Positions 51,401 to 63,600 of a DNA stretch of 64,000 nucleotides are shown piece by piece. Both the position numbers and the translations under genes were made by a program. The stretch is from positions 8,101,722 through 8,165,721 of the forward strand of contig NC_050477.1 in the NCBI RefSeq assembly GCF_013373865.1, given 5' to 3'. The stretch comes from Monomorium pharaonis. Taxonomy: Eukaryota; Arthropoda; Insecta; Hymenoptera; Formicidae. Numbering within the stretch: position 1 is the first letter of the stretch; each line of letters opens with the position of its first letter. The notes under the pieces are model-generated. The model ran no database searches. It was not told the DNA's origin and saw only the letters and a program-made list of their open reading frames with translations.

Positions 51401-51691
51401 TGCTTCCATTAGTTTTCAATTAAGATTTGAAGCGGAATTGCAAATGCGTAAAAAGTCCAGAACGGAACTGATTTTTTTTTTCTTTTGGGAAGATGATCGA
51501 TATTCGATCAGCCGGCATAGACCACGGGATCTAACGATCCTGAATATAATTTGTTAGGCAATTAAGCTATATACAAACGGGTGCGTTATCCTTAAAGGAG
51601 ATCGATATGTCTCGTTGGTTGGCCGGGGAAGACCGTTCCGATGAATATTTTCTTTTTATTTTTTCTTTTAATATTTTTTCTTTTTCCTCAT
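48436..51691. other. gene-free stretch
   Basis: AT-rich throughout. A strong minus-strand splice donor, AAG followed by GTGAGT, ends a possible exon at 48668. No coding frame leads into it, so it could end a non-coding 5' exon or be chance. The 99-codon minus-strand frame at 49044-48745 has no recognisable domain. Confidence 0.4.
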
Positions 51692-51787
51692 TTATTCCTT
51701 TGCCGACAATGAACCGTTGGTCAAGGCCATCACTGTTCCAGAAGTTGTCCTCGAGTTCGTGTCAGAATTCAGCTCTAAGGATGAATC
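51692..51787 (-). CDS. BCL11/CG9650-like gene: short terminal exon with stop
   Basis: The acceptor cttgttgcag precedes GAT at 51787. Thirty-one codons follow (start DSSLELNSD, end NGSLSAKE), then TAA. Its phase 0 matches the phase 0 donor at 52882. The peptide is Ser/Thr/Asn-rich with no finger. No good donor lies before the stop, so this looks like a true 3' end. AATAAA overlaps the stop codon on the coding strand. The 1094-bp intron before it holds an old interspersed repeat. It is less certain than the finger exons because the tail has no motif of its own. Confidence 0.6.
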   Translation of the reverse strand, partial: DSSLELNSDTNSRTTSGTVMALTNGSLSAKE

Positions 51788-52378
51788 CTGCAACAAGAGA
51801 TTATATCAAAATAATTTAAATAATGACTTAGAAGACACCTATTTAAAAAATTGTAAGATATTTTTAGCGTTATAATATTAAAATATTCCTAAATTAATGT
51901 GTCTGTAATTGTATCTATATAATGAAGATATCGAAGGTAACACATTAAAAAATTCAAGATTTCGACTGCAATTTATCGTGGTCGTTGGCGGAAATCAGAA
52001 CGGTACGATTTATCGTGTGAATAAAAAAGTGTCTCGATGACATCACTGTCGCCCGACATCGTCGTCGTTGGCGGCGACAACGTCGATTTACGACGCTCCT
52101 GTTAATATGCACCCAAGAAGAACGATTCTCTATCGTGGATGACTGCTTTTAACTGCTGCGTGGCGAAAGCGACGTCAGTCATTATAGTGCTGGTTCCATT
52201 ACGATCTTTACGCTCTTTATGGTCCTTATGACACGTGGTCTAAATCTATATTTCAGTCATCATGTCGTTTCCGGCTATGCATCGCGACAAAAGAATCGTG
52301 CCTATTCCTTATCTCCTATTATAATACTTAAGCCACTGATTTCTGACTTCTTATTTTTATTACAATAGAATAAAAAAA

Positions 52379-52569
52379 ATACGATTTACGCGATCGTTTG
52401 TCTAAATTGTATTTTTTGCAGTATATTACAAAAAACTTATTACTAACGATAAATTAATTTCTTATTGTTGAAAATTGTTGTAACTTATTGTTAAACATTG
52501 TTGTAACAAGTACTTGAAACATCAAACTAATTTGCTATGTTTGTTTGCATACAAATTAGTATTAAAAAC
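52379..52569 (+). repeat. old interspersed repeat, copy 2
   Basis: The partner of 14641-14820, with the same ordered blocks and small indels. It lies within an intron of the BCL11-like gene, antisense to it. Confidence 0.5.
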
Positions 52570-52881
52570 AGAAAATATAAATAAAAAATATTTTTTAATA
52601 ATCCGCATTTGACGCGATTATTTCCTACATAGAAAACACATTAATTAGGAAGAATATTCCTTAATTAATATGTTTTTAAACTTTCAAAAAATATTTTATA
52701 TTCTAATAAGATATTATTTATTTATATAAAACCTTCAATAGTGGAATTTTCGATCAAAAGGTTTCTTTTCGTAGCGCGCTTTTGTCACTATTTATAATGT
52801 CTTCATATTTGTGCTTGATCAATTTATTGCTTAACTATTTCTGATCTAAGGATGCGAAACAGAGAAGGGCCGAAGACTTAC

Positions 52882-53103
52882 AATGCTGAGAGTATGCATG
52901 ATGCACGCCTGCGTGGTGTTCTCGACGTGAATCAATTCGTCGCAGTCCTCGTGATCCAAGCCGTTAACGTCAGATCGAATCTTGATCGGCGACAGAGCCG
53001 CTTCGTTGTCCGTTGACTTGCCACTGTCGGGGGACGGTATTAACTCGTGTCCATCAAGTTCCTCTTCCTCCGCGCGCTCTTCGCAATCCGTAGCCTTGAT
53101 TTC
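52882..53103 (-). CDS. BCL11/CG9650-like gene: acidic exon
   Basis: The exon is 222 bp, exactly 74 codons, entering and leaving in phase 0. The acceptor is tatgacag and the donor GTAAGT (near-ideal). The peptide is strongly acidic (DCEERAEEEELDGHELIPSP, then NGLDHEDCDELIHVEN) and ends in ACIMHTLSI. Acidic Ser/Pro linkers between fingers are usual in this family. The frame is open only in this reading across the whole exon between matching splice sites. Confidence 0.8.
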
Positions 53104-55051
53104 CTGTCATAGATTCCATAGATCAATACCGCTACGCAAGATTATCGTAGAAGGAAAATTGATTAAATGAAGGCATCTGCATTGGAATCATTTATCCTTA
53201 CAAGAAGCTGCGTACGGCCATGACAAAAAATTGCAGCAACGTTGCGTGTTGCCGCGGGTGCTTATTTGTCAATAAGTGACATACTACGATTAACATTAGC
53301 GATTTTATCATTTGAAAAAATTTTATTCCATTTCTTTGTCAGTTTTTAAATTTTACATCCTATATACATATGTTTTACGTAGCAGCGTTTGCTAGAGAAA
53401 CGCGGTACAACGGACGGAAATACGTTTGATTTAAATATCGATTAATCATCGAATGCTGTTACAATTTCATACTCGCTCTATATTCTCTTTACTTTGATAT
53501 AACGTATTTTTCAATAACAACTCTATCGTTAGTACGTGAAAAAAGAATATGGCCAGATGAAAAATTCTTCGCCCTTATTATTCTGTACAAAAAGTGTATT
53601 AGAGTGGGACATACGAACGAATAGTTACTGCGATATTTAACATCAAAAGTACAATTTTCGGTTTTGCTATCTGTCGATGGGAAAACTGTTAAGGGGAGAG
53701 ATGGTGAGCGAGTGGCGGGAAAATGCCATCACCCGAGGGGGCGCGGAAAAATATTACTTCGTCATATGTTTCTCTGTCGATACGTCAACCCCAGAGTTAG
53801 CCTCGATGGAATCGACGTGTTTCGCGTCGGTCACTGGGGTTGCTTTTGCCGAGTGCAAGCGCACATTCCCCTGCCTCCCCTCCTTGCTCTGGTTCTATAC
53901 AACTTCGTGAAAATCGTGCACGTCAAGCGTCGTCGAGAAGACTGTCTGGGTCGTCGTCCACGGATATATCTCGTGTCTCTGACGACGCGTATCGTCGCGC
54001 TGCCTCTTTGTTGCCTCCTCGGATCTCCTCCCGACGACGCTCCGATAAATGTGACGGAAGACTACGTGTCGTTTTGCAGGAAGAGAGAGAGACAGGGGAA
54101 AGGAGGAGACGACTGAAATGAGTTGCGCGGGCGAAACTTGGTTTTTTTCTAGCGATTGAGTTTCGATATTGGTAACCTACTTATTGCATATAGATAAATT
54201 AGTTGAAAAAAATCACAATCAAGGACACAGCAAGAATAATTCAGAAACTTTGAAAGTTAGATATTCTTTTTTTACATCTGATGTAAAATAAAAAATTCCG
54301 AAAATCTACCTATTATGTTTGGAAATTCACGAGAAATTGTTAAGTTAAAAAAAATGCACAAATATAAAATATTTTATATGAGAAAAAACTTTGGAGCATA
54401 GTTGATCAGAATGAGGATTGCATTATAAATAACATCAATACTATGCGGCAAATAATTCAATTGTTGGCTTGTAATGAAACGCACGAATTAATTAATAAAA
54501 GTGAAAGAATATTACTTATTTAAATGATCGATCGTCGCACCAAGATAATTAGGTGTATCTACGGGAGTCAAATATTTTTGTTAATCTCGTATTTTAATTA
54601 CTTGAAAAATGCGTGCGACGATAAAACGATTTCAGATATTCGTTAATTGGATGCCGACAAATACATTAAATATTATCTGAGGGAAAAGAAACTTGTTAGT
54701 CAATTTATTTACGTATCGATCGATTTAAATATATTGTTTCATTAAATAAATTTGAAACTGTTAAAGACTTCTGATGTAATTAGCAGGCAGTAATCTAATT
54801 ACAAGCAATTGAAAAATAATATAAGAAAGTTATTCAGTGATTAAAGTGTAAAATGTCTTCTATTTTGAATCACTTTGCCTCGAGGGTAAACTCCAAACTC
54901 CCCTTCTAGTCGTTCGTTCCACCCTTCGCCGTTCTCGAGGCGGAAACTATTAATTCTTCAGTTCAGGCTGCGCGATTTTGTAAAATATTGCTGCATGACG
55001 TCGGCGTAAATAATAAATCTCAGACAGGACGCAAGAGGGGTGAGAATTAAC

Positions 55052-55245
55052 CTGGAAATCCTGCGGGGAAGGCGACGACTCCTTCGGCTGGTCAAGGCTA
55101 GGGCTCCGTGACGGACTCGGTGCTGCTCTTGTGCCCAGCTCGTAAATGTTGATCATGTGAGCTGCCTGGGCATGGACCATCAATTCCCAAGCACTTGGAA
55201 AGGATAACTTGCAGAGGACGCAGAGCAACGCCGTCGTCGAGTCTC
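55052..55245 (-). CDS. BCL11/CG9650-like gene: C2H2 finger exon
   Basis: The exon is 194 bp, entering in phase 1 and leaving in phase 0. The acceptor is cacaaaacag and the donor GTTAAT. It encodes a C2H2 finger, C-x2-C-x12-H-x4-H (CVLCKLSFPSAWELMVHAQA then AH), followed by MINIYEL and a Ser/Pro-rich linker. The SAW-x3-xHAQ-x2-H-x3-IY pattern is the hallmark of the BCL11A/BCL11B second finger (vertebrate form TSAWFLLQHAQ). This is the strongest evidence for the family. The product should be a nuclear transcription factor. Confidence 0.9.
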
Positions 55246-56058
55246 CTGTTTTGTGTGGAAGCGCAGGACATAAATAAGTAAGCTAAAGATACAGTTGTGG
55301 TGTCACACAGTGAGCCACAGCGAGGGCAAAATAAGACAAACTTTGAAAACTGATTTCTCTCGAAACGATATCATGTGCATCAGATAAATATTAGATTATT
55401 TAATGGATTTTTATACAAGTTTTGAAACGAGAATATAATGCATTTGTTAGTACTGTCAATTTAAGTTGTCTGCAAGCGTAAAAAATTTTCCTCTAAATGG
55501 AATTTAGATCAACATTAGTGATATTTTTTTTTTTAACTTTGTTTCATTTTGTCCTTATTTTGGTTCAACATATAATTCGAGCCGCCGTGAGGAAACTGGA
55601 ATTTGTACGATATAACAGATTCTTTTTTTTTATAATAGAAATGGAATGTCTGAAACTGATTGATTTGTAATTTGATTTATAATAACACAACACATTCATT
55701 TATGTTTATTTTAATGGAATATGATGTAAAGGATTTTATGCCGTGTTTATCTTGTTTGTGTAATTTAATTCGCCGTGCAAAAAGGTGAATAAATTTGTCA
55801 TCAATTACGTCAGCTAATTAATATACCATAAATTTAATGAATATAAGTAATCAGTTTTAATTTAAATAGGGATAAAGTTTTGATTTTGAACAACATAACA
55901 TCATAAAAAGTTGTCGATTGCTAATTATGATCAACGAGTATAACCGTCGGTTAATATGATGGGCGATGGGCAATTATTAATTCTGGATCTTCCGGTGGGA
56001 TTCGGAGCGCGTTTACGTACCGGAAGGAGGCGCCTCGAAGTTTATTTCGAGTACATAC

Positions 56059-56193
56059 TTGGGGCGGCTCCGTTGAAGGTGTGACATTTACATGTGAACC
56101 GCAGCTTGCAGTAGTTCCGCTTGTGCTCCAACAGCTCCCCGAGTTCCGTGAACATCTCCCTGCAGTTGCCGCAGATCAGTATATCTGGATTGC
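56059..56193 (-). CDS. BCL11/CG9650-like gene: C2HC finger exon
   Basis: The exon is 135 bp, entering and leaving in phase 1. The acceptor is tatgtcgtag and the donor GTATGT. It encodes DILICGNCREMF and ELLEHKRNYC, a C2HC finger (C-x2-C-x12-H-x4-C) matching the N-terminal finger of BCL11 proteins (LTCGQC, then EHKRKQC). A further Cys/His segment, FTCKCHTFNG, follows. The vertebrate finger is two residues longer between C and H. A 301-bp intron separates it from the previous exon and an 813-bp intron from the next. Confidence 0.88.
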
Positions 56194-56494
56194 CTACGAC
56201 ATACCTTCAATTAAACCCAGCCTTCATTGCTCGACAAGGCTTTGGGACTCCGTGTTACGAGGAGGTAACTTATAAACTTAGAGAATAATTATTGCCTCAT
56301 AATAATACCAACATTAATTAATCATAATTAAAACATGTGTCATGATTCTTTTACAGAAAAATAAATGAATGAGATACTAAATGATTGTCACCTTATTAGA
56401 TTCAAATATTCGATTTTAAAGCGAAGAAGAAGAGAAGGCGAAGTACATTGCGGATAATGAAAACGTTATACTATCTCGAACGCGCGGTACTTAC

Positions 56495-56652
56495 TGTACA
56501 CTTTAAATTGATTCAAGTCTGGTATCGTGCCGGTGTTTGCCGTCGATTGTTGTTTCTGTAGCTTCGGATGCTGTGCTCGTGTCGGTGGCATCAAACGCGG
56601 CCGCTTCAACGGCGGTGCTAAGCGCGGCGGAAACGCGGTTGACGCGTAGTAA
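56495..56652 (-). CDS. BCL11/CG9650-like gene: basic, proline-rich upstream exon
   Basis: The exon is 158 bp, entering in phase 2 and leaving in phase 1. The acceptor is ttctgtttgcag and the donor GTAAGT. The peptide (YYASTAF, PPLKRPRLMPPTR, then IPDLNQFKVY) contains a basic run, KRPR, that could be a nuclear localisation signal. It joins the C2HC exon in frame through a split Ser codon. The start codon and the expected MSRRKQ-type N-terminal corepressor motif were not found in this window, so at least one 5' exon lies further right. Confidence 0.68.
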
Positions 56653-57604
56653 CTGCAAACAGAAGGATGTTTTGCAAAATACATTAGTGTATACATTACG
56701 TCAGATTTGTGCGCGCACTCACATACACATACATATGCGCTCTCTCTCTCCCTTTCTCTCTCAAAATTTCTCTTTAAAGTGCTGGATGTATCTTTTAATC
56801 TGTTGTTACTCTCTCTTTATACTTTACATTCTAACGTTATGTCTATTACTATTCTTCTCTTTTGTTTTACAATTAAATAAGAGCCCATGATACTTTACAT
56901 TGACAACTTCACAAATGAACAACTGTAAGCCGCTCCGCAAACGAGAGCATTTCCTTGAATACATTTGGGTACGCGGTGGAATAAATGCGCGGCATTAAAT
57001 GCATTTTACAGAATCGCGAGATCCCACAACGAGAAGTTCTTTAAAAGACTTACCTTTGTCGCAGTATGTAACATGCCGCAATGGTGTTGCATGTCATTTT
57101 TATTTTGTTATTTTATTTTAAAGAAAAAAAACTGTAATTCCTCTTATAACATTTCGCGCTTTCCTTCCTCCCCCTTTCCGCTTAGACATTTTATTTAAAC
57201 AGAAAGTGTGAACAAGTTGTAATCTCTTATAAACAATCAAATAATAATATTATATTACATTACTTTGTTAAAAAATTATTTATATTACCAATGAATTATG
57301 ACACACGTATATAATTTTTTTATAATATTTCAATTAATTGCCGTTATTAAGTAAAGACTTCCGCAGAAATTGGAGGGATCAGCTTTAAGGAAGCTAAAGC
57401 GATTGTTGCTTTAAAACTTCGAAGATGGAAGTACGCGGTAAAATAAATTAGATTTGAATAATTCAAGATATATCCGGTAATGCGGTCACCACGAATTAAG
57501 ATCGAATTATTTTGAGATTTTTCTTTCGATATCATTTCGCAAGCCGATATAAAATGCATATCGCATAATGACGGAGAAAGAATCTCGGACTGAATACCTC
57601 GAAC

Positions 57605-57713
57605 ATAATAAAAATACAAAAACGTCATATTAATTATACCATCCTACGAATGACAGGGAAAGAATTGTTATCTCAAGCTTAATAAAAATACAAAAACTTC
57701 ATGTTAATTATAC
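57605..57713 (+). repeat. local direct duplication, 74-bp spacing
   Basis: A block containing aataaaaatacaaaaac and taattatac is repeated 74 bp downstream with three differences. Confidence 0.7.
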
Positions 57714-59110
57714 TGTCTAATTGATAACAGTTTTTGAAAAAAATTTCATGAAATGTTTTCATCGAACAAGCTCTCGGAGAGCACGATGACAATTATTATA
57801 TTACAGTAATAGAGCTGTACGTTCATAATCCATTAACCGCAATCGGTGAATGGTAACGAGGGCATATGATATTCTTATTGCGATATGCACAATGTGAATA
57901 TTGAGGGCCACATCATGGCGGATGAATTTTGCTCGACCGGATTTCGCTTTACGGGAATACAATACGGAATATACGCATGCGATTTTACGATGTCAGAACC
58001 GCCGCTTGCCACAAATACCGGAGATGCAAGCTTGCAAATTGCCTCCGTTTGCCCTCCTTTTCACTATCATATCATATTTCAGGCGAAGTGTGTTTCCGCA
58101 TACCTTTGATTGGATTCACGACTCCCGAAAAATACATCGTTTAAAAAAATTTCTCTCCAAAATAAGAAGGAGGAAATCGAACCTTCGTTCGAACAGGGAC
58201 AAATTACTCTTTTGAAGTTGAAATTTCTCTATTCCCGGAGTATGCGGGGATTAAAATCTTTACTGCATCAGTTTATCCTCAGATTATGTTTTCCTTTTTC
58301 TCCCCTTTGCGTTATACTTTATTTTCTACTCGTTTTAAATAACCATCAATCATGCCTTGATGTAGGTATATTTAACCGCTAAATATAAAATTGTCGATAT
58401 GAGACTCATCGCTCACTCGATCTCGCGCACACATGTCACACGATTACACAATGTGTACTTGCGAGATATTTCGTCTTTTAAATACTTGTATCAAAACACG
58501 ATCCATAAAGTACGGTCTGCCGTTTTATATTAAAAAAGATTGGAGTTGTTGGCGTAAGCTTACGTGATACCACGAAGCCCGCAGATAATTGTAAATAAAC
58601 AAATGATAAAGATGTGTACACATTTCTTCAGATGATATTTTTATTGTTTGACTTTCTTATTCGTTTATACAATGCAATGAAGGTAATACCGCAGTGTCTC
58701 GACATTAAACACATAATGAATAAGAAACGGAAGTCGCTTCACTGAAACGTATTTGCTGAAATCAGATACACGCTACTACGTACATGAGCAATCCAATCAT
58801 GTCATAACAATGCGCAGAAAAGTAATCGATATCTAGTTCTCTATTGTTATTGTTGTATCGGTTTGTAGCCGATCTCAACGCCTCCCACGCAAACAACGGT
58901 AAAGTCTGAATCCTGACAATAAAAATATCATATTACTGACATATGCCAATGTTCACGTCGTTTGTGTCGGACACTGCCGATTCCTGCTCGCTAGAAAATT
59001 TTAACGTTTGATTTTTCGCTGAAAATCAAACGAAATAAAATTCTCAAAAAATTAAAAACGTCACTGGAAATCTGACAGCGCGCTTTTGTATGTGCAATAT
59101 ATTGCAATAT

Positions 59111-59116
59111 TTTATT
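59111..59116 (-). terminator. candidate poly(A) signal for the small three-exon gene
   Basis: AATAAA on the minus strand, about 230 nt after the predicted stop, in AT-rich DNA. Confidence 0.25.
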
Positions 59117-59346
59117 ATTTCGACTTTATGCTATATTATTTTAAATATTTAATTCTAAACTAATATTTTCTGTGATGAATTTCTCTTTGTTATTCGTACG
59201 CATCTTTCAAGTTTTTTAACAAATTAGACTTGTTATATGTTTCGTAGGATTTTTTAAAACCCTTTTTCTTGAAGGATGCGACAGTTGAGAAACGTAACAG
59301 ATTATTCTGATAGTCTCGCCCAGAAAAACGAAGTGTTATTTAAGGA

Positions 59347-59601
59347 TTAAACCGGTAAAGGGGCTACAGGAGTGCGCGCGAATTCGTGCCTCTCTGCCGT
59401 TGTTAAAAGTTCTTTTAAAACGAGTTTTGCTCTCTCCTCTCCGAAGTTGCGAATAATAGCAGAGGTTGCGACCGGCGAAAAGGATGATCGGGTGGAGAAA
59501 GGAAAAGACCTATGAGACATCATTTTCGACATTGTTCGAAGTTCTTCGCTAGTGTGTTTCAACAGTTTTAACGCTTCCCGAAGTACCATCCAATTATCAG
59601 C
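59347..59601 (-). CDS. predicted small gene, exon 3 (terminal)
   Basis: The acceptor is caactgacttag. Eighty-four codons follow to TAA, in phase 0 with the proposed exon 2. The peptide begins ADNWMVLREALKLLKHTSEE and has helix-forming, charged composition (later GEERAKLVLKELLTTAERHE). There is no transmembrane segment. I do not recognise the family. Confidence 0.35.
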   Translation of the reverse strand, partial: ADNWMVLREALKLLKHTSEELRTMSKMMSHRSFPFSTRSSFSPVATSAIIRNFGEERAKLVLKELLTTAERHEFARTPVAPLPV

Positions 59602-59954
59602 CTAAGTCAGTTGTTGCCTTGTCGGTGGTTACTCGACAGATCTTTACAGACAAGCTTTTCACTCCTCTAAATTATTTTCCGATAGAAATTATGAACATAT
59701 TATGAATAAACATTTGACGATCAAACGTGAGAGATTTGCACGAAGTTAGACTTAAAAGAATTTTACTGTGCTACTCTTGACACAATAAGTTAACAATAAG
59801 CTGGAACTTTTAATTTCAACTTGCATCTCTTTTCACGCAATAAATTTTAGAAGCTTTAAATAATTTTCTCGCGGTCTTCCAAATCGGATAAATGTCAAGT
59901 CGATTGACAATAGATCTGGGTCATTCGCATATATAAAAGTTGCATCGACGTTAC

Positions 59955-60002
59955 GACGACGTCAGACATCTGTCCATTTTGAATAAGTAAGGCTTCTAAT
60001 TG
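59955..60002 (-). CDS. predicted small gene, exon 2
   Basis: The acceptor ttctattacag is excellent, with a consensus branch site, tgctaac, about 25 nt upstream. Sixteen codons (QLEALLIQNGQMSDVV) are followed by a moderate donor, GTAACG. If that donor is not used, the frame runs 19 codons further (TSMQLLYMRMTQ and on) to TGA, giving an alternative C-terminus. Confidence 0.35.
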
Positions 60003-60063
60003 CTGTAATAGAAGTAAGTAAGTTAGCATATTAAACGTGTTAGATCGTATGAATAATTTCCAC

Positions 60064-60234
60064 CTTAAATCTCTTATATCTAACACAATGGAACAATATG
60101 CTATAATTTAATTTATCTCGGTTCTCGAATTGCAAAGCAGATCCCGTGAATTCAAACTCGCAAAAATTTTCGAGACGGTACACGGAACGTCCAATCTCTC
60201 TGTATATAATATTCCATGTTATTTCAGATTCCAT
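60064..60234 (-). CDS. predicted small gene, exon 1
   Basis: An ATG in good context (A at -3, G at +4) is followed by 57 codons, MESEITWNIIYREIGRSVYR and on to CVRYKRFK, ending at AAG followed by GTGGAA, a weak but usable donor. The 61-bp intron is of normal insect size and phase 0. The three exons give 157 residues with no recognised domain and no signal peptide. Splice pattern and frame are the only support, so chance remains possible. Confidence 0.3.
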
Positions 60235-60620
60235 ACTGTTTAATCGAGCGCGCTCAATCTCGGACCGGGGACGACGTGTCCGCCGAAAAACGACGCCGAC
60301 GCCGACGCCGGCCGTCCACGTCGTCGCGTCTCCACTTTATACGGCGGTGGCTCTCGGATATGCATGTATTCAGATTAGACAACGCGGAGGGAGAATTTGT
60401 CGGATAAATTCAGCCGGGGGTAGTGGCCAGGGGCCGGCTCGCGCTCCCTCTAACACACTGGATTTCATTAAAATTCATTCGGCGCGGCAAGCTGTCACAC
60501 GCGCCACGAACGTACAGACAGACGAGCGAGCTAATAGGCTTACCGTGTTACTACAAAAGGCGCCGAGCCCCTTCTCCCACTCGAGCGGATTGTGCGCTGT
60601 GGTCATATAAATTAAATATA
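60235..60620. promoter_or_regulatory. CpG-rich patch, possible promoter
   Basis: A CpG-rich block with a GCCGAC-type trinucleotide run (about 60289-60312) lies immediately upstream of the predicted start of the small three-exon gene. It is also within the 5' region of the BCL11-like gene. No core promoter motif was firm. Confidence 0.25.
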
Positions 60621-63600
60621 AATAATGTACACACGATGTAAATTGAATTAGATGACGCGTGTTTCCGCTCGCGGTCACAAATGCCTTTACACGTGTACGC
60701 CCGTTGAAAACGTAAACGATCGTTAAAGCGAGTATTACCGTCGCGCGAAGTCTGGTAGGTTAATATAACTTTAGTGAATCTAAGGAACAAAGCGACAGGA
60801 TGTTATGTTAATAATTCGAGGGTCTAGGAAATTGTTGATGCAACGATTCAACGTGTTGGATGTAGCAATTTGATCGCGCGTTACGATCAGCAGCAGCAGC
60901 AGCAGCTTCATTGTCGCGTTATTGTTTCTTATTCCTCATTTTTATCTGTTCTAGCGTCAATAAATCACGCATTTTTTTATCAGAATGCGTCAAGACATCG
61001 TCACAGTGTACGCTCGGCGCGAACAAAACCAGCCGGCCATATTTTACTATCGCAAGTATCACGATTTCCGCTCATCCCCTCGAAGCCATAAATAATATTT
61101 CTGTCGGTGGCCAGGTCGGCGTTTTCCCGCAATTATTGCGTCTCTCATAACCGACGTCATAATTCTATACCATAACGAGGCCATTCGTAACCCTCCAATC
61201 CTACCCCCTTCCGCTCCTCCCCCCGTCCGCTATCCACTCTTCCACTTCATTCTGACATTTTTTTTACACGCGTGCGACTTTTTACGGATGACAGCAACTA
61301 ATGGCAGCGTTGCAACAAATACGTGGCGAAGCGATAAATAAATGTAATGGCGGCGGAATGATAACGACATTAATGACAAACGCGTTGTGAGATCGTCAAG
61401 AGTTGTCTCGTTCGTTATTTTTTAAACGGTTGCGTTTCGCGAGTACATTTCGTGATTATATTTAAACGATGTCCCTGTCAACTCTTGACAGATCAAAAAT
61501 ACTCTGTGTTTGAAGAATTAACATTTCTTATTGAATAGAATAGGTGAAATAATGTCTCTCACGGAAATCCATTTTAATTTTCGCGTTTGCCGCTAAATTT
61601 CACTTAAAAGAACGAACATTTACCAATCTAAATTTAAACTGAGCCGGGGAAATCCGAACAAAACGAAGAATTCCGGCAGGACGGACGACGGTGACGTTCG
61701 AAGACGAGCCTAAAGAAGGTCGACCAATAAATCGGCGGATTTTCATCACGGGCTAACCCTCGGACGGACGTCGGACAACGAGCACTGTGATTGGCAGCTC
61801 TGACAATTATTTGTTTTCCACAAATCACGCGGTGACGCCGTTCTTCCAACTTTTCTTCTTCACCGTCTTCTTCGCTTCTCTCTTTCTCTCTTTTTTTCTT
61901 CAAATTTTCTCATGATTCGCATCTTACGGATTCCCCACTCATCACTTCTCCGTTTCTCCTTTTGTAAGTTCTCTCTACTATTAGTGAAAAAAGCATTTTA
62001 ATAATTACATTGTAAGTGTAAATTTAGTTAATTAGCATACTAATCAAATGTGCTGATTAGATTTGTACATTTTAAACGTTATCATATAATATTTTAATAA
62101 ACTTACATTACTTGTCAATTTGTCCGTCATTTTAGCGACCTCTCTTTTCACGAAAGATGAGAAATTTTCGATTCAATTAGACACGAATGCTAAAAGGATT
62201 AAGTATAAAACGTTCTAAAAATAAATATAACAATAAATTGATTTAGTGAACACCTAAATCGAATTTCTTTTTTCTGTCTTGAAAATTTTATATTCGAGAA
62301 CACAAGCTGAAGTTATCTCATTATTATAAAATAATGTCATTACTTTTCAATACACTTATATTTTCTTAACTTTGATTTCCTTTTTATTTTTCCATTCCTT
62401 GCATTTTCCTCTGGTCGAATCATTTGTGATCTGTGACCACTTGACTTTTCATAACGAGCGTAAATTCATACTTTAAATATAATTGAATATTTTCTTACAA
62501 TATCTAACGTCACATGTAGACGCTACATTTAAATATTCTCGATCTTTATAAATAAGATTTAGATATTGAAACTCTAAAAAGAATTAAATAGAATTATATA
62601 AAATTTTCACGAGGATAAAATCTAAAAGAAGCGGTATATATGAATAATAATAAGTAACAGTTCTTAATATAAATTAATATAAGATGATGATTTAAGGAAA
62701 ATAAATATGTATGTGTAATTTCGATACGTTTCTGTAAGCACAGAAGCGATGTTATTGCGATCGATTTTGCATTACATATCATCCTCTTCTTCCGCCGCAC
62801 ACCGCATTTCATCGTGCGAATATTAATGCCGCAATTAATTTCGCTTAAATCGCGATGGAATATTTCGGATTTTTCATGAAAGCCAAATTATGCGCACTGA
62901 CCAACAATGGCGCATCGGCATTGACCCCTCCCCTCCACCACTCTCTTCCCTCTTTTCCCTCTTTTTATTCGGGTGCCATTAATTCGGTACGATGTTTCGA
63001 TTAAATTGCAGTCTAAGCGCGAAGAAGTGAAAAGCGTTTTGTGCGTTTGACGCGCCGCCAATTACGCGAGACGTCAAAATAATGAAGGTGGATCGCGTTT
63101 TCCACGATTGCCAGCTGCCAATTATAGCTTTTCGCGGTTGTGTTTGTCACCCTTTTCCGCGCCGATATTAATAAATCATCATTGAAATTGTTGTTGCATT
63201 GTCGCGCGCGGACGACCGAAGCGAGCGCGGATTTTGACGTTGAAATTTTCACTAAATTACCGATTGTATCCGCCTGATGCGCGTATGACGCAATTATATA
63301 ATAAAATTATGAAATGTCAAATCTGCAAGAAAATTAATTAAATTAATAAATGTGTAAGATAGATTTTAAAGCTTCTAAAATCTTAATATTGATAAACTTG
63401 ATATACTTTATCTTAAAGATAAGTTAATATCTTCATAGAATCCAATTTATATCCAAACCATTTGCATTTAATGTAAAAAGTTAAATATTATTGTTTATTA
63501 TCTATTAACATCCGAAAAATATTTTAATGAAAAATAAAATATTTTTGTTTTAATGAAGTAAATACAATTAAACAATTCGTTTCTAAAAGTGTATGCGTGT

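Larger units (their letters stand above)
56653..59346. other. gene-free stretch (upstream intron of the BCL11-like gene)
   Basis: AT-rich, with a TC-rich patch at about 56740-56765 and a small local duplication at 57605-57713. It is intronic if the BCL11-like transcript begins beyond the window. No further exon was recognised. Confidence 0.4.

Noticed and set aside
53664..54116. 150-codon plus-strand frame
   Set aside because: It lies in an intron of the BCL11-like gene, antisense to it. Two other plus-strand frames are open over the same bases and no domain is visible.
62594..62812. Minus-strand frame with VRRKKRM, considered as the BCL11 N-terminal exon (MSRRKQ-type)
   Set aside because: The order and neighbours of the motif do not match, and the frame has no donor in the required phase.
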